Below are positions 50,231 through 62,600 of a stretch of DNA of 64,000 nt, one piece after another. Location of the stretch: the NCBI GenBank assembly GCA_947095535.1, contig OX352773.1, positions 270,436,515 to 270,500,514 of the forward strand, read 5' to 3'. Each line of letters begins with the position of its first letter. Position 1 is the stretch's first letter. The notes under the pieces are model-generated. The model was given only the letters and a program-made list of their open reading frames with translations. It did no database searches and was not told where the DNA came from. This stretch comes from Poecilobothrus nobilitatus. Its lineage: Eukaryota; Arthropoda; Insecta; Diptera; Dolichopodidae. Position numbers and translations under genes: made by a program.

Positions 50231-53200
50231 ATTGGTATTAGTTATTAATATTATTATTATTTACTACAGAGTCAGGATAATACTACTTATTATTTAGTCA
50301 CAACTCAACTATTTTAATAGTTTTAAAATTTTGTAAACGTCATATATGGTTGGAAAATATTTTGAATTGAGAAATTGAACTTTTATTTAAAATAACAGGG
50401 GGATATTGTTCATATTATATTTTTAATATGTTGTTTTTTTTATTGAAAAACCAGATTCACAATTTTATACCTTTATATTAAGTTAAATTTAATTTGAAAA
50501 ATTCTTTTTTTTTTCAATTCCTTTTTTTTTTTCAATTTCATATTTGTTTCAAAAATTGCAGTTTTCATAAAATTTATACATAATTATTAAAGGAATTTAA
50601 AAAAAAAAATGAAAAATGTCGTATAATGAATGAATTAATGTATACCATTTTAAAAGATATCATATGTCGGTTTTAATTGTGTCCTCAGAAACAAATAAAT
50701 AAAAAAAATTATTGTGAAAGAGAAAACAACCAAAACTATATATGTATATTTAATGTTTATTTTTAAAGAATTTCAATTAAATCTTAAATTCTTTAGCAAA
50801 TTATGAAAAATTCTTTAGCTAACAATTTATTTTTCTTTTAAAATCTTAATTAGGTTTTTTTTTTGTCCAAAATAAAAATTTTAAATTAAAAAAAAAAAAA
50901 AGAAAAATAAAATTAAAAAACAATTATCACCTTAAAAATTTTATAATATGATATATTAACAAAATAAAACACAATTGTCTTGTTTTTATTAAAGCTGTTC
51001 ATAATCCGGATAAAAATGTCATTTGAAATAAATCCTGAATTGACTGTAATCGTTACCTACTTTCAATTCAGTCATTTTCTATTATGTATACAATTATCTA
51101 AATAAATAATGTGCATACAGCATGTAAACAAACAATTAACAAATTTATAAAAAAATATGCCACAATTTTTAAATAATGATCCGGATAAAAGATTTTCTAT
51201 TGTCCAATCCATATGTATATGTATGTATAAATATTTCAATCAAAAACTAACAAAAATTCTCTAATATGAGCATAAATGATGAAATATTTTAGTGAATATA
51301 AAAAGGTAAAAATAAGTAGGTAAGTCTTAAAGTATTAAAAACAGAAAAATAAAATATATAGGAGGTTATTTTTAAATTTATTTACCCATCATTCATTTAC
51401 TCATTATTTTTATAAACTTATCAGATGATAAAATAAATAAGTATTAAAATGGTATTATTAATAAGATCTTTTTATTGTATATACCCTTAATAACCATAAC
51501 ATATATTTGAAAGTTGTATTGTAACTTTTTTGATTCAGTTATTATAAGATTTGTTCCCACATGTACTCGTATGCTATAATTAGATGCGTATATATATATT
51601 TTTCATCACAATTTACTTTAAATAATATTATATTAATACTTTATCAAATAATTAAGTAAATAAATAAAATATTATAAATGTTCTGTGTCTTCTGATGAGA
51701 ATTTATTTATAAATAAAGGGATTAAAATTTGGCATTTTGCATTGCAAACATAACCATAGAATTAAAATCTTAATCATAAATTTAGTTTGATTGTTATTAT
51801 ATTTATAACAAAACTATAATATGTCAAATTCTTGGTTGTATTATATTTTATTTTTTATTAGAACAGAAGGGGAATATATGATCATTAGTATATTCAAAAC
51901 CAAGTTTATTATTTTTAAAGTATCCCATAGATATAAATTTTTCAATATGTTTTCCTTTTCTTAAAATCATGCGATTGTAGAATTAATAAGGCAAATTTAT
52001 AAAATATTATTGATAGTGTTATTTAAAAGTGTTTCTAAAAGATATTTTTAATATCTCATATATCTTTTTCTAATATAGATACGCCCCACGAAAAATGCAC
52101 AGAGTAAATTGAAGCCGTAACATGACACGCAAGGTTTTTGATATACAGAGGAGGAGACTTTTAACTTAATTAGAAAATTAAAAACTGTATAAATCAAGGG
52201 AGGAACTTATATGATACTAAAAATGAACAGTTGAAAATAAATGCAGTGAGAAATTTAGACCTTAATAATGCATTAAAAAATCTGAATTTCTAATTCCTTT
52301 TTTTTATGATTTTGTGCGTAGATTTTCATTTCAATTCACATTTAAATTGCAAAATCGCTATTGATGTTTTTTTCTTTTATTTATGTTTGAATTTACTTAC
52401 TTCTGTTCTACAAATTCTTAATTTCGTAAAACCCAAACATGGCAGAACTCATTTTTTACAATTTTTTTGTTTTAAATTGGATTACAATTCGCTCTCATTT
52501 AAATATTTAATTTTTAAAACGAAAAGCAAAATACTAAAGGTGTTATCTATAGTTATTTTATTTTCGTGGTTAAGATGAAATTTCAAAATCTTGTAAAAGG
52601 GAATAAAAAACAGAAAAAAACCATAGTGCTGAGAAGAAAGTTAACAAATTATTTTACACAAATATTTTACTTTTTGTTTTTATGGACACGCAAACTCCTC
52701 ACTTTTTTTTTCATTTGCTTTTATTTATTTATCCACTTAAACTGATAAAAATTTTCCTCATCATTGAATTTTATACTGAGTTGTTTTTTTAACAAGTCTA
52801 ATGTTAATTGATTATTTTCATAGAACTGACAAAAATTACATCTCTTTTCACACTTAAGTTTGATATTATAAAACGAAAGAGATAGAAATATAGAATGTTA
52901 ATTGATTTAATTTTGAAGAGGGCGCTAAAAAAAAAACGTAACAAAATCAGATATGCAAATGACTTCCTTACAAAAAATGAATTTGATAGTAAATAGAAAC
53001 ATTAGAAGTTAAGACGAAAGTTAAATTTAATATAAAGTATAGAATTATAAAAAAAATGAACACATATTTCGTTATATTTCACAGAAAATTAAAAGTTATT
53101 TAAGAAAATACGTTAATAGATAAGTGTTAAAATTGAAACAAACGTCCGAGCAGATCTTAAACACACACTTTCATTTATTTTATTTTATTTTGTTGGAATT

Positions 53201-54203
53201 GTTGCAATTTTAATGATTTTTTGTTTTTTTTTTTTTGTGAAGTGATATCATGTGGTTTGCATTGTAGTTGTAGTTATATAAAAATACGTATTCCTTTTAC
53301 CTCTACCATTACCACTACTACCACCCTCTGTGTAATTGTCATATTCTTTATTCATTATTCTGGAATTTTTAATAAAAATCTAGTAGTGAATCAAAAAAAT
53401 GATTGACTGAATATATTTAAAACAAAGTCATAACATAAAATGTATCAAAAATATATTTAACAATGGATGATTGTTACTTTTTTTAGAATCTATTAAAGAT
53501 GAAAAGGAAAAATGGTGATGACATTCTAATTTCATTGAACATATGCATTCATATATATTTAATCATTTTACAATCGATTAAAGACAAGTATCTTGAATTT
53601 TTATACGATTGCCACCCGTATTGTCATCATATACTTTTTCATTTTTATCTCCTTTTTTTATTTGTACATTTTTAAGTTCATAAGTAAAACACATGTATGT
53701 ACATGCATATGATTAAGTGTAGATATAGGTATTAGGTACTTGTTCTAAGCTCAGTTTCACTCTTCTTTACTTTTGTGATAAACCATTTCTTTTAAATGTA
53801 TGTGTAAGATATAGAAATGTAAAAATAAAAAAAAAAGTAAAGAGGGTTAAAACATTAGAAGATAAAAATCCTGACAAATATGTTTTCCAAAATGATAAGG
53901 GGATTTCTTTTTACACCCTGAATTATATCAGGAGGGGGGAATACTGATAAAATTCAAATATTACTTCACAATATTATAGTATAATATTATAAAATATTTT
54001 AAAGAATTAGTTGAATTTAGTATTTAAACCATTTATTATTCTAGAAATTAGATATGTTATTATAAAATATATTACTTTTTTATTTCTGTATAAATTTGTT
54101 ATCTTTGTTCACCTTCACAGAGCTAACATAGATTCCTACCTAGGAAGAGTCTTCCCATTTTTGTTTTTTAAATGATTCAATGACATTCCTTATACCTTTG
54201 GTA

Positions 54204-54229
54204 ATATATATATATATATATATATATAT
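54204..54229. repeat. (AT)13 microsatellite
   Basis: Twenty-six bases of uninterrupted AT with no element around it. Confidence 0.95.
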
Positions 54230-54947
54230 TTTGATTTTAAAATATATTAGAGTTAGTTTGTTTTTTAAATTGATTACAAAACGGTTAAACGGTTGTTTAT
54301 TTAATTATTAAAATTATAAAGTTAATTTTAATATGGGAAAATTGATCCTGTAATATTTATTTAGCAGGTTGTTGATAGCTAACATTAAAATATTAAACAT
54401 TTTTAAAAAATAATGAATTTTATTTTAAATAGCACATATCCAGGATATATAAAATAACTATTATTAATAATATTTTATTTAAAAAAAAAAAATTTTGCTT
54501 AATTATACCATATAAATTGTAACTGAAAGAAAGAAAGTTTTTTGATTCTTAAAATAAACATTTTTGAATTGTTGTCATATTTTTAAGGAAGCCAAACTCC
54601 TCTTGTCTGAAGTATGTCAACATTTTATGCAAAAGTTTATTTTATATTTTTTTTATTTATTTTAGCATTTGTTTTTATTTATTTAAATTGTTAAAATTGT
54701 TGTTTTATATACTTCTTTATTATTCTTAGACAAAATAAAGCAAAAAAACTGAATGGATCCGTCTTAAATGGATCATACATCGGTCCTTAACCATATTTAT
54801 GACATATGAATATTCCTTATACATATAAATACATTTGTTCAGATGTTGTTCTTATATTATGTTTTTTTTTTAGACTTAAATATCTATAAAGTATTCTTTG
54901 AAATAGAAGCATCTTTATTTATCCTTTAAGTAACAAAAGTCCTTTCC

Positions 54948-54968
54948 AATAATAATAATAATAATAAT
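54948..54968. repeat. (AAT)7 microsatellite
   Basis: Seven perfect AAT units in otherwise ordinary AT-rich sequence. Confidence 0.95.
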
Positions 54969-56780
54969 CCAGGAATTTATATCCTGTATATTAAAAAAAA
55001 TAAAAGGATAAAATTTTATTGACCGTTTTTCTTTTTATTTTTGAGTGTCATTTTATCCATACATTGGGATTCGGGATCATATTTTTGTCCTCTTTTTATA
55101 TTTTTTTTGTTAAGAACTTATTTATAATAGTGTCCTTTTTTGTGATTGGTTTCAAGAAAAGAAAAAAAAAAAAACAAAATATTTATTTTTTGTGCAAAAT
55201 ATTATTTTTGAAATAGATACTTATACTTTTGTGGCCAATTTAACAATTTTTAGGAAATATTTTAAAATTTTCAAGTTTCTTTGTTTTTTTTAATGGCCTT
55301 ATCCTTAATTTTGCTAGTGTTAGGATTATTATATGTGGTTTCCTGTTATTCATTGTATATGTATAAACAGACAAGAATTATTTAAAATAGTTTAATATTT
55401 CATTTTTTTTTTTTTGTTTAAATTTTTTGATATTTACATATCCGTTTTATTGCATATTATGGGAGTATATATATTAAATGAAATACTCGTATTATTAGTA
55501 GATATTGACACTGACAAGTATACTATCTAGTATAGTATATAAGAATACTTATTACAATAAATTGGCAATGAAGTGTGAATTATTACTATAAGTTTAAAAA
55601 CACTTATAAAAAAGACACAAAAAAAATCAATAAAAATATTTTAGCCTAAACTTTAAAAATTTTGCTGACAGCTTAAACCATTTTGTTAAAACATTATGTA
55701 ATCGAAATATTTTTTGTTTCAAATATTAAATAAATTTTAAATCTATCTCTTAAATTACGAATAGAAATTGAAATGTTACTTATGCTGTGCTTGTCTTTCA
55801 TGTATTTTGATGTTGCTATCTAAGAACAATGTAATAATCATAAGAGAACAACTCAAACTAAAATTGTAACAAATTGTATTTGTAATGGAGTAATCTTGCA
55901 ATCAAAATCTTTTTAGTAAACGAAATTAAAAATTTCAGAAACTGAAAATGAGTCAAAATTAGAGGCTCGTCCAAATAGATTAAATCTAAATGGGTGGTTA
56001 ACAGAAAATATGTATTTAAAAAACATGAAAGGTTTCATCATCATATTAAATACAGCTAATTTCCCAGGAAACATGAATTTTAATATTAATTTTGAATAAA
56101 AAATTTCTGATTTCAAACAAACATATTATTAGATCAAACCTATTTTATGTAAGTAGAAGTAATTTTATTTAAAATCAACTTGTTGAAAAAATTTGTCTGG
56201 TAGTAGTACCTGCTAATCATAACTAATTTTTATTTCCGCTTTGTTTTTTTTTTAATATTAAATGCAACGTGGTTCATTTACTTTTAAATTATTAATATAT
56301 TAAAACATTTCACAGGGCATACAATATCAGTGAAGAGGAAACTGTTGTTGTTCAATTTAATTACCTACCTTTAATTGTTCTTTTAAGTGTTTGTTTTTTG
56401 TCTTTTTATTTTGAAATTGTTATCGATCATTAAATGTAACCAATAATAATTTTCATTAAATTAAGTAATTATTTAAAACAAAAAATAAAAAAAAAGCCCA
56501 TTTATTTTAGTTTTTTTTTTTTTTTGGACTACAGGTATATGTGTAATAAAATATCTTACAGATGAAGTAAGCCAGTCAGTGAATGATTATTGAGATCATT
56601 TACAGTGTTTAAAAAAACCGTTTTTGTTTTTTATTTTTCTAAAGAGAAATGAAAAAAAATGACAAAAAAAAATAATAAAACAAAAAAAGGACACTTTTAA
56701 ATTAATCGGGTAATAATGGTTTAGAACAGCTGCCATTAAATTATACTTTTTATACATATATATAATATATTATACTGTTT

Positions 56781-56783
56781 ATA

Positions 56784-56817
<34 letters not shown>
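56781..56817. repeat. AT microsatellite with one GT interruption
   Basis: Four AT units, one GT, then 13 AT units. CATCAT and ATCATC words follow at 56875-56945, so the locus is simple-repeat rich over about 170 bp. Confidence 0.95.
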
Positions 56818-58793
56818 CGATGATATGATCATATATAAATACTTTGGCACATTTCAACCTTTCTTCATTGTCATTATCATCTATACAATATCATCATCAT
56901 TGTAATGTATTGTGCGACCAATGGATCATCAACGACATCATCAACGTCATAATAATAATGAATTTGATTAGTTGAGTTAAACTGAGCGGATTTTTCAATG
57001 TGAACACACTAATGACGAGATCATATTAGTGATGCGGTATATTATTATACTATTGTTTCATATCTTTTCATCCATTAATATAAAATACAATATTTTCAGT
57101 GTGTTAACTAATTAATCATTTAGCGCGTTAAACTTCTAATATATATTTGTTCACACCCATTTAGTTGATGGAAATGTAAACGAAATTTTATTTATTTCAT
57201 TTTTATTGTAAGAAAATTTAAAAAATAAATTTAAAATTTATGATAGGAAGAAAAGAATGCGGTCTATTACTAAAACATTAAACAACAAGAGAGCTGCCGC
57301 GGTCCTTTTATATATGTATATCTGATCCTCAAGTTAAAATATAACCATTATGGTATATATTTTATGTACAAAACCAGTAATAATTCATTTTTTATTTTTA
57401 AAATATTTTAAGGGGTTAAAGTTTAGACCAATGATTACCTGTCCGATTTTCTTTTATTATCTTTATTTTAATATTTTTTTCTTCTGTTGGTTTTTTTTTC
57501 AGATTCTTTGAATTTGATCTCAAACTTCAAAAAATAAAAATGTTTTACAAGTCAAATCATTGTTTCAATCATTGTTTTTACATCTTAATAAAATCTTCTT
57601 TAATCGTTTGTTTTTCTTTTCTATTTATAATATAAAAATAAAAAATAATAATTGACTTTTTTTTTCTCTTTAACGTTTTGCGTACCCAATTCAATTTTTG
57701 TAATATTAAGAATCTTATTATATTTTTATTTTAATAATTCTTTATGATGCTGTAATTAATGGTATTTTAGAGATCTTTTTCATTATTTCTCAATCAATTG
57801 ATAAAAACAAATCTTTCAGCATTAAATATTTTTATGATGTAATAATAAATAATAAGGTACAAGCAATCTAGAAAAGACTAAATTTTTATGCCAGTAGAAT
57901 GTTTTGGTTTGTTTTTGTTATTTGGTTTGATTCAAAGATTTATTTATTTTAGGAAAGTTGAGCATATTTTAATTCTTTCAAATAGTTATTTCGTTTATTT
58001 TATGAAACTTCATACTATTTCGACATCTGTTTCATATTTTCTTAAAATTTCTAACACAGTTCAAATTAGAACGATACTATGTTAAACGGGGGTTTTTGTA
58101 TTTGTTCTCTATATGAGATGAAATATTAATCATTACTTATTGAAAATGGTGGTCACGGATAAAACTGATTAAATTGTAACTTATAGTGTGTGTTGGTGGT
58201 TGATCGTTGGATGCCATTATCACGGTTAGATATAATAGTCATTTTTAATAATTTCTAGGGGCTTCCATGGTAATTTTGATTTTTTTTTTTTGTGTATCAA
58301 AATACATACAATAATTTATAAGTTTATTGTTATATTTGAATCGATTATATGTCAATTAATTGTAAAGTTTTCATTTTTCTTAACACAAAAAGAAATTTTT
58401 TTTTGAATTAGAACAAAAGAAAATATAAAAACGTTGAATTTCCAATTAAATAAAAAATTGAAATAGAAACCAAACTGTGATTAATCTTTAATTTTTTTTT
58501 TTTTTTTTTGTTCAAAAAATGCTGAGAAATTTGATTTGAATTTAAACAGAAACAAGAAAAAAAGTAATAGTTTTTGAAATATCACATTGATAAAAAAATG
58601 TAAAGAAAAATTTAAAAATTATTTTTGTTGGTAATCAATTCTAGCCGATAATTTTTATACAAAATTTTAATTAAAGTGAAAAACTTACGGTTCAAATTTT
58701 TCGATTAATTCTTAATTTTATTTTGTTAAGTTTAAAACAAACTAATCAAAATTTAATACAATTAACATAAAATTACAAAAACTGTAGAGCTAA

Positions 58794-59600
58794 TTATAAC
58801 AAGTAATGAAGAGAAAAAAAAAAAATGAAAGATCGAAAACGATTACTAATATTGGTGTGATTTATAACAACGCTTTTTGTAAAAGATAAATCAATTTCAT
58901 CTTTAATAATTTGTGTAATAAACACAATATTAGCTACTACCCTTATAGAACTGATGCTTAAGTTAATTAGTTTAAGTATAGCCAAATACGGTGGTAATTT
59001 CAGTGGTTCAGGCCACGAAGAAATTTCGAAAAGCAAATAAGAAAGCTTTTTTGAACAGCTTCAATTTTATTTATATTTGGATTATATATTTGTGACCAAG
59101 AAGAACTTGCATATTCCAACTTAGGTCGTACTGAAGAAGTGAATAGTGTTTTAAAAATGTATAGATTATTGAATTTGTTAGATCACCTTTTAATAAAACC
59201 TAACATAGAATTAGCTTTATTTATAATAGAGTTATAATGATTAATAAATGTAAGTTTACTATCAAAAAGTGCTCCCAAATCATTAAATAATGAAAGTTTG
59301 TTAATCATTTCTCCATTAATATAATAGTTAGTGCATATATACAATTTACGTTTCTAGTATATGACACTGCAGCACATTTGCCTACATTTAAGCTGAGATT
59401 ATTAATTATACACCAGTTGTGGTAAGAGTTTAAGTCTTCTTGAAAAAGTAAAAAATCACTTATAGAAGAAATAGCTCTGAAGATGTTCATATATTAGTGT
59501 AAATAATAATTCTGTAATATTTAATAATTGTAGTTACATCATCAATCGAAACTATAAAAAGAAGAGGGCCAAGTTTCGACATTTTTACTTGGTAAAGCCA
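58794..59600 (-). pseudogene. LINE fragment: reverse transcriptase palm to C-terminus
   Basis: Read on the minus strand, blocks of a jockey/CR1-like LINE ORF2 follow in order. A worn GVPQGS-type motif leads into LGPLFIVSIDDV (59539-59574). The catalytic FADD box is ruined (YTNI then a stop, near 59490). Next come KxFRAISS, LLFQEDLNSYHNWC, NNLSLNVGKCAA (about 59366-59402), NDLGALFDSKLTF, INKANSMLGFIKR, SVRPKLEYASSSWS (59101-59135), INKIEAVQKSFL, LPPYLAILKLINL and a C-terminal tail ending at 58794. An in-frame TGA at 59183-59185 follows IKR where a tryptophan is usual, and a frameshift lies near 59040. The 5' half (endonuclease and reverse transcriptase fingers) is absent, as in typical 5'-truncated copies. 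It is not the same family as the 2644-4328 LINE, since the C-terminal motifs differ. The frames at 58794-59036 and 59305-59490 are its best-preserved pieces. Confidence 0.88.
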
Positions 59601-62600
59601 TTTCTAATACAAGTTACAATAAAAAAAATGTATCTAAAAACTGCATATATATACATAAATATGTATAACATAAATTATTGATGTAAAGATTCTGAAAATA
59701 AACATACCTTCAATTACAGTAAAAATTATTTACTTAACTAAAAAAATCCCCTGTTAAAGTAAAAAAGATTTAACAAATTTCATATTTTACTTGTTCATAA
59801 ATACTATCATATCGAGGTGTCATAATTTTAGGCAATAAGTCTGTTTCTTATCTATAGCTGTAAATTAAAAATTACTTTGCACCTAGTGTGATTTTTTCCA
59901 AAAATATTAAACTACATAGATTTATAATATATTTAATGACGGCATATATTATAATGAAACCTCAGCAATTCCATATCACTTAAATACTTATATTTGGTTT
60001 TTTTTTAAACCCTCCATGAACCATGCAAGGAAATAATTTTTTAATAACTTCAACAAAAACAAATTAATGTTGCATTAATAGTTATTTTATTTAATATTTT
60101 ATTTTTTAAAATCTACAATTGATTCACTTTTCAAATAATTTATTGACCTTTATAAAATTCATGACAAAAATAAATGGTAAATGATAAATGGTAAATTTCA
60201 TCTTAAGTACTCTAACTTCGCACTCATTATAATAAAAAGGTAATAAAATCATGTTTTATTTACTTAATTTTACTTTTAATAAATCCATAAAAATTCTATC
60301 ACGTAAAACATTGTGGGGATGATTTGTTTTTTTTTTTATTGAGATTTCGTTTTTGATAATCCTAAATTAAAATTAGCTACATTAAGTATTAAAAACCTCA
60401 TTCTTGTTTTATTTTACTTGATATAAAATCCATAAAAAATTCGAGAAATGATTTTATTGCCATTTAAAAAACATTTAAAAAAAAAAAAAGTTCAAAAGTA
60501 TAATTTTAAAAATCAATTTTCAAAAAAATTAGGTAAAAAGAAATAAAACAATAAATTTTACCCCAATAAAATATGTTTTAGATTTTCATTGGAATTTGAA
60601 ATTTCTTGACGGTGTAAGTGATGTTGATTTGCCTTGTTGAATATTAAGAAATTATTCAGTTTTGGGTTCAGGGGTGTCGAATTTGCGACATTCCACAGAA
60701 TTAACAATGATAAGATAAAATGTAAAAGAAAAATTTCAGATGCAAAAAAAAAATAAATAAATAAATAAATTAAAAAAATTGTCGAAAAATTTTAATTAAC
60801 AATCAAATAACGAAAGAAAATGAGACGATGAGACGATTTTAATAGAAAAAAAATTTAAAACAAAAAATATCCCTGGACAAAAATTCTTTTATTAAAAAAA
60901 AAAAACAAAAAAATAAATTCCAAAAATAAAACATGTCCTTTTTTCAATTCTTCCTTGCATAGAATTGAATACTACTTAAGTATATTATATCTATACATAA
61001 TAATAAAATTTCGAAATTTATTTCCACTATTCTAAAACGATCTGATTATTTAATACCTATAACTATAATATTCATAAAAAACAGCAGAATTTAAATTAAA
61101 TAAATTCACTTAAATTATACAAATGTCTTTAATTTTTAAAATATACCTAGTTATCATCTATAGATGTAAAGTAACAGAAAGTATTTACAGATGATTTAAA
61201 CTATATTTTTCACATATTTCTTTGTCATTTTAATTTTGTTGTAACTAAACTAAAATTTAAAAATTTTGATTTGAAAAATAAAAAAAAAAAGGAAACTGAT
61301 ATAACCCAATAAAATTTTCTTCATCTACATGTCATCTTCAAATCATCTCATATCAATCAAACTGAGAAATTTTTAAACCTACAGATACTTTTGAAATTTT
61401 TGTTTGATATGGGAAAATTTGTTATTGTGTTTTTGTTTCTTATGTAATATGAGCTCTCTATTTGACATAAAAAAAAAATTTCTATTCCACCCTGGGTTAA
61501 GTATTTGATGATATGTTTTTATGTTTTTCAATTTATAACAGGATGATGATAAACAATCTTTAAAATTGAATTTGAAGATATTTTTTTTTAATATAAAAAA
61601 ATTTAACTTAGTTGAAAAATTTTTAATTTTGTTTTTCTTAAATGTGCTTGGAAAGAAAGCAATTATTAATGTATGTATGTAAGACAAGTAAATTAAAATT
61701 TGTTATAACTTCAATATTTATAATAAAATCTCTTCGTACATTAAATATATCTTGCAATTATAAAGTTGTAAAGTAAAAGTAAGTTGTATTCCATGATTAG
61801 AGATTATTGAATATTATTGGTTTTTACTGTGAATTTGGGAACTTTCCTATATACCTTTTTAAATTTCACTACCAAAAACTGAAAAAAAATCGACTAACCC
61901 AAAAAATCATCAAATTTTAAAAAGATGCATATATATTATACAAGTGTATCTTTTGCTCATTGATTTATTCATAATACCAGAGAGTCAGTGATTCATATGG
62001 TTGACTGATTAGATAATTTCGTGTAAAATACTTATAGTGTAAAATTGACGTATCTATCTTTGATAGCACAATTTATTTTTATTTGAGGAAAATAAAGAAA
62101 TAAAATTTTTTTTTGAAATGTACTCTTAACGTGTATTAGAGCAATTTTTACTTATTTTCAATTATAACCTTATTTTTTTTAACACATTCAAAAAAAAAAT
62201 TTGCTAATTTGTTTAATTCTGTCCTGATTTTTATCTTTTTGTTTTAATTTTTGTTCTTCAGTATGTTCAAATGAAACCACTTCAGTTGCTATCTTGATAG
62301 TTTGATAGAAGGAAGATCGTTGAGAATTAATGAAAAATACACCAGAAAAAACTTCTGTATTTGCTCTGCTTAAAAGGTATTACGTTCTAAAATTTAATTA
62401 ATTCAAAAATTGAAAATTTTATATTTTTACACACGTATCCAAATTTGTTGTAAGTAACATATAAAAATTAAAGCTCAAATGTTTAGCTTTTCTTATTTAC
62501 ATAAGACTTTCTTATAAAAGAAGAAATAAAAGTGCCTCTTGATTTTGTACAATTTTTTTATATACATTTGATATTCTAAGAAATTTTTAGGTATTTTTAT

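Larger units (their letters stand above)
50231..58780. other. 8.5-kb AT-rich non-coding stretch with microsatellites
   Basis: No firm gene. ATCCGGATAAAA occurs at about 51004 and 51179, a small direct repeat. Seven AAT units lie at 54948-54968. A weak coding-like patch at 55919-56098 is open on both strands. A patch near 52080-52160 is less AT-rich and unassigned. Frames such as 52306-52578, 55019-55216 and 57888-58085 are rich in F, L, I and K and are treated as chance. A 17-18 T run lies at about 58492-58509. Confidence 0.55.

Noticed and set aside
61379..61687. 102-codon minus-strand frame
   Set aside because: It is dominated by K, N, F, I and S as expected from A/T runs, with no motif. 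About one frame of this length is expected by chance here.
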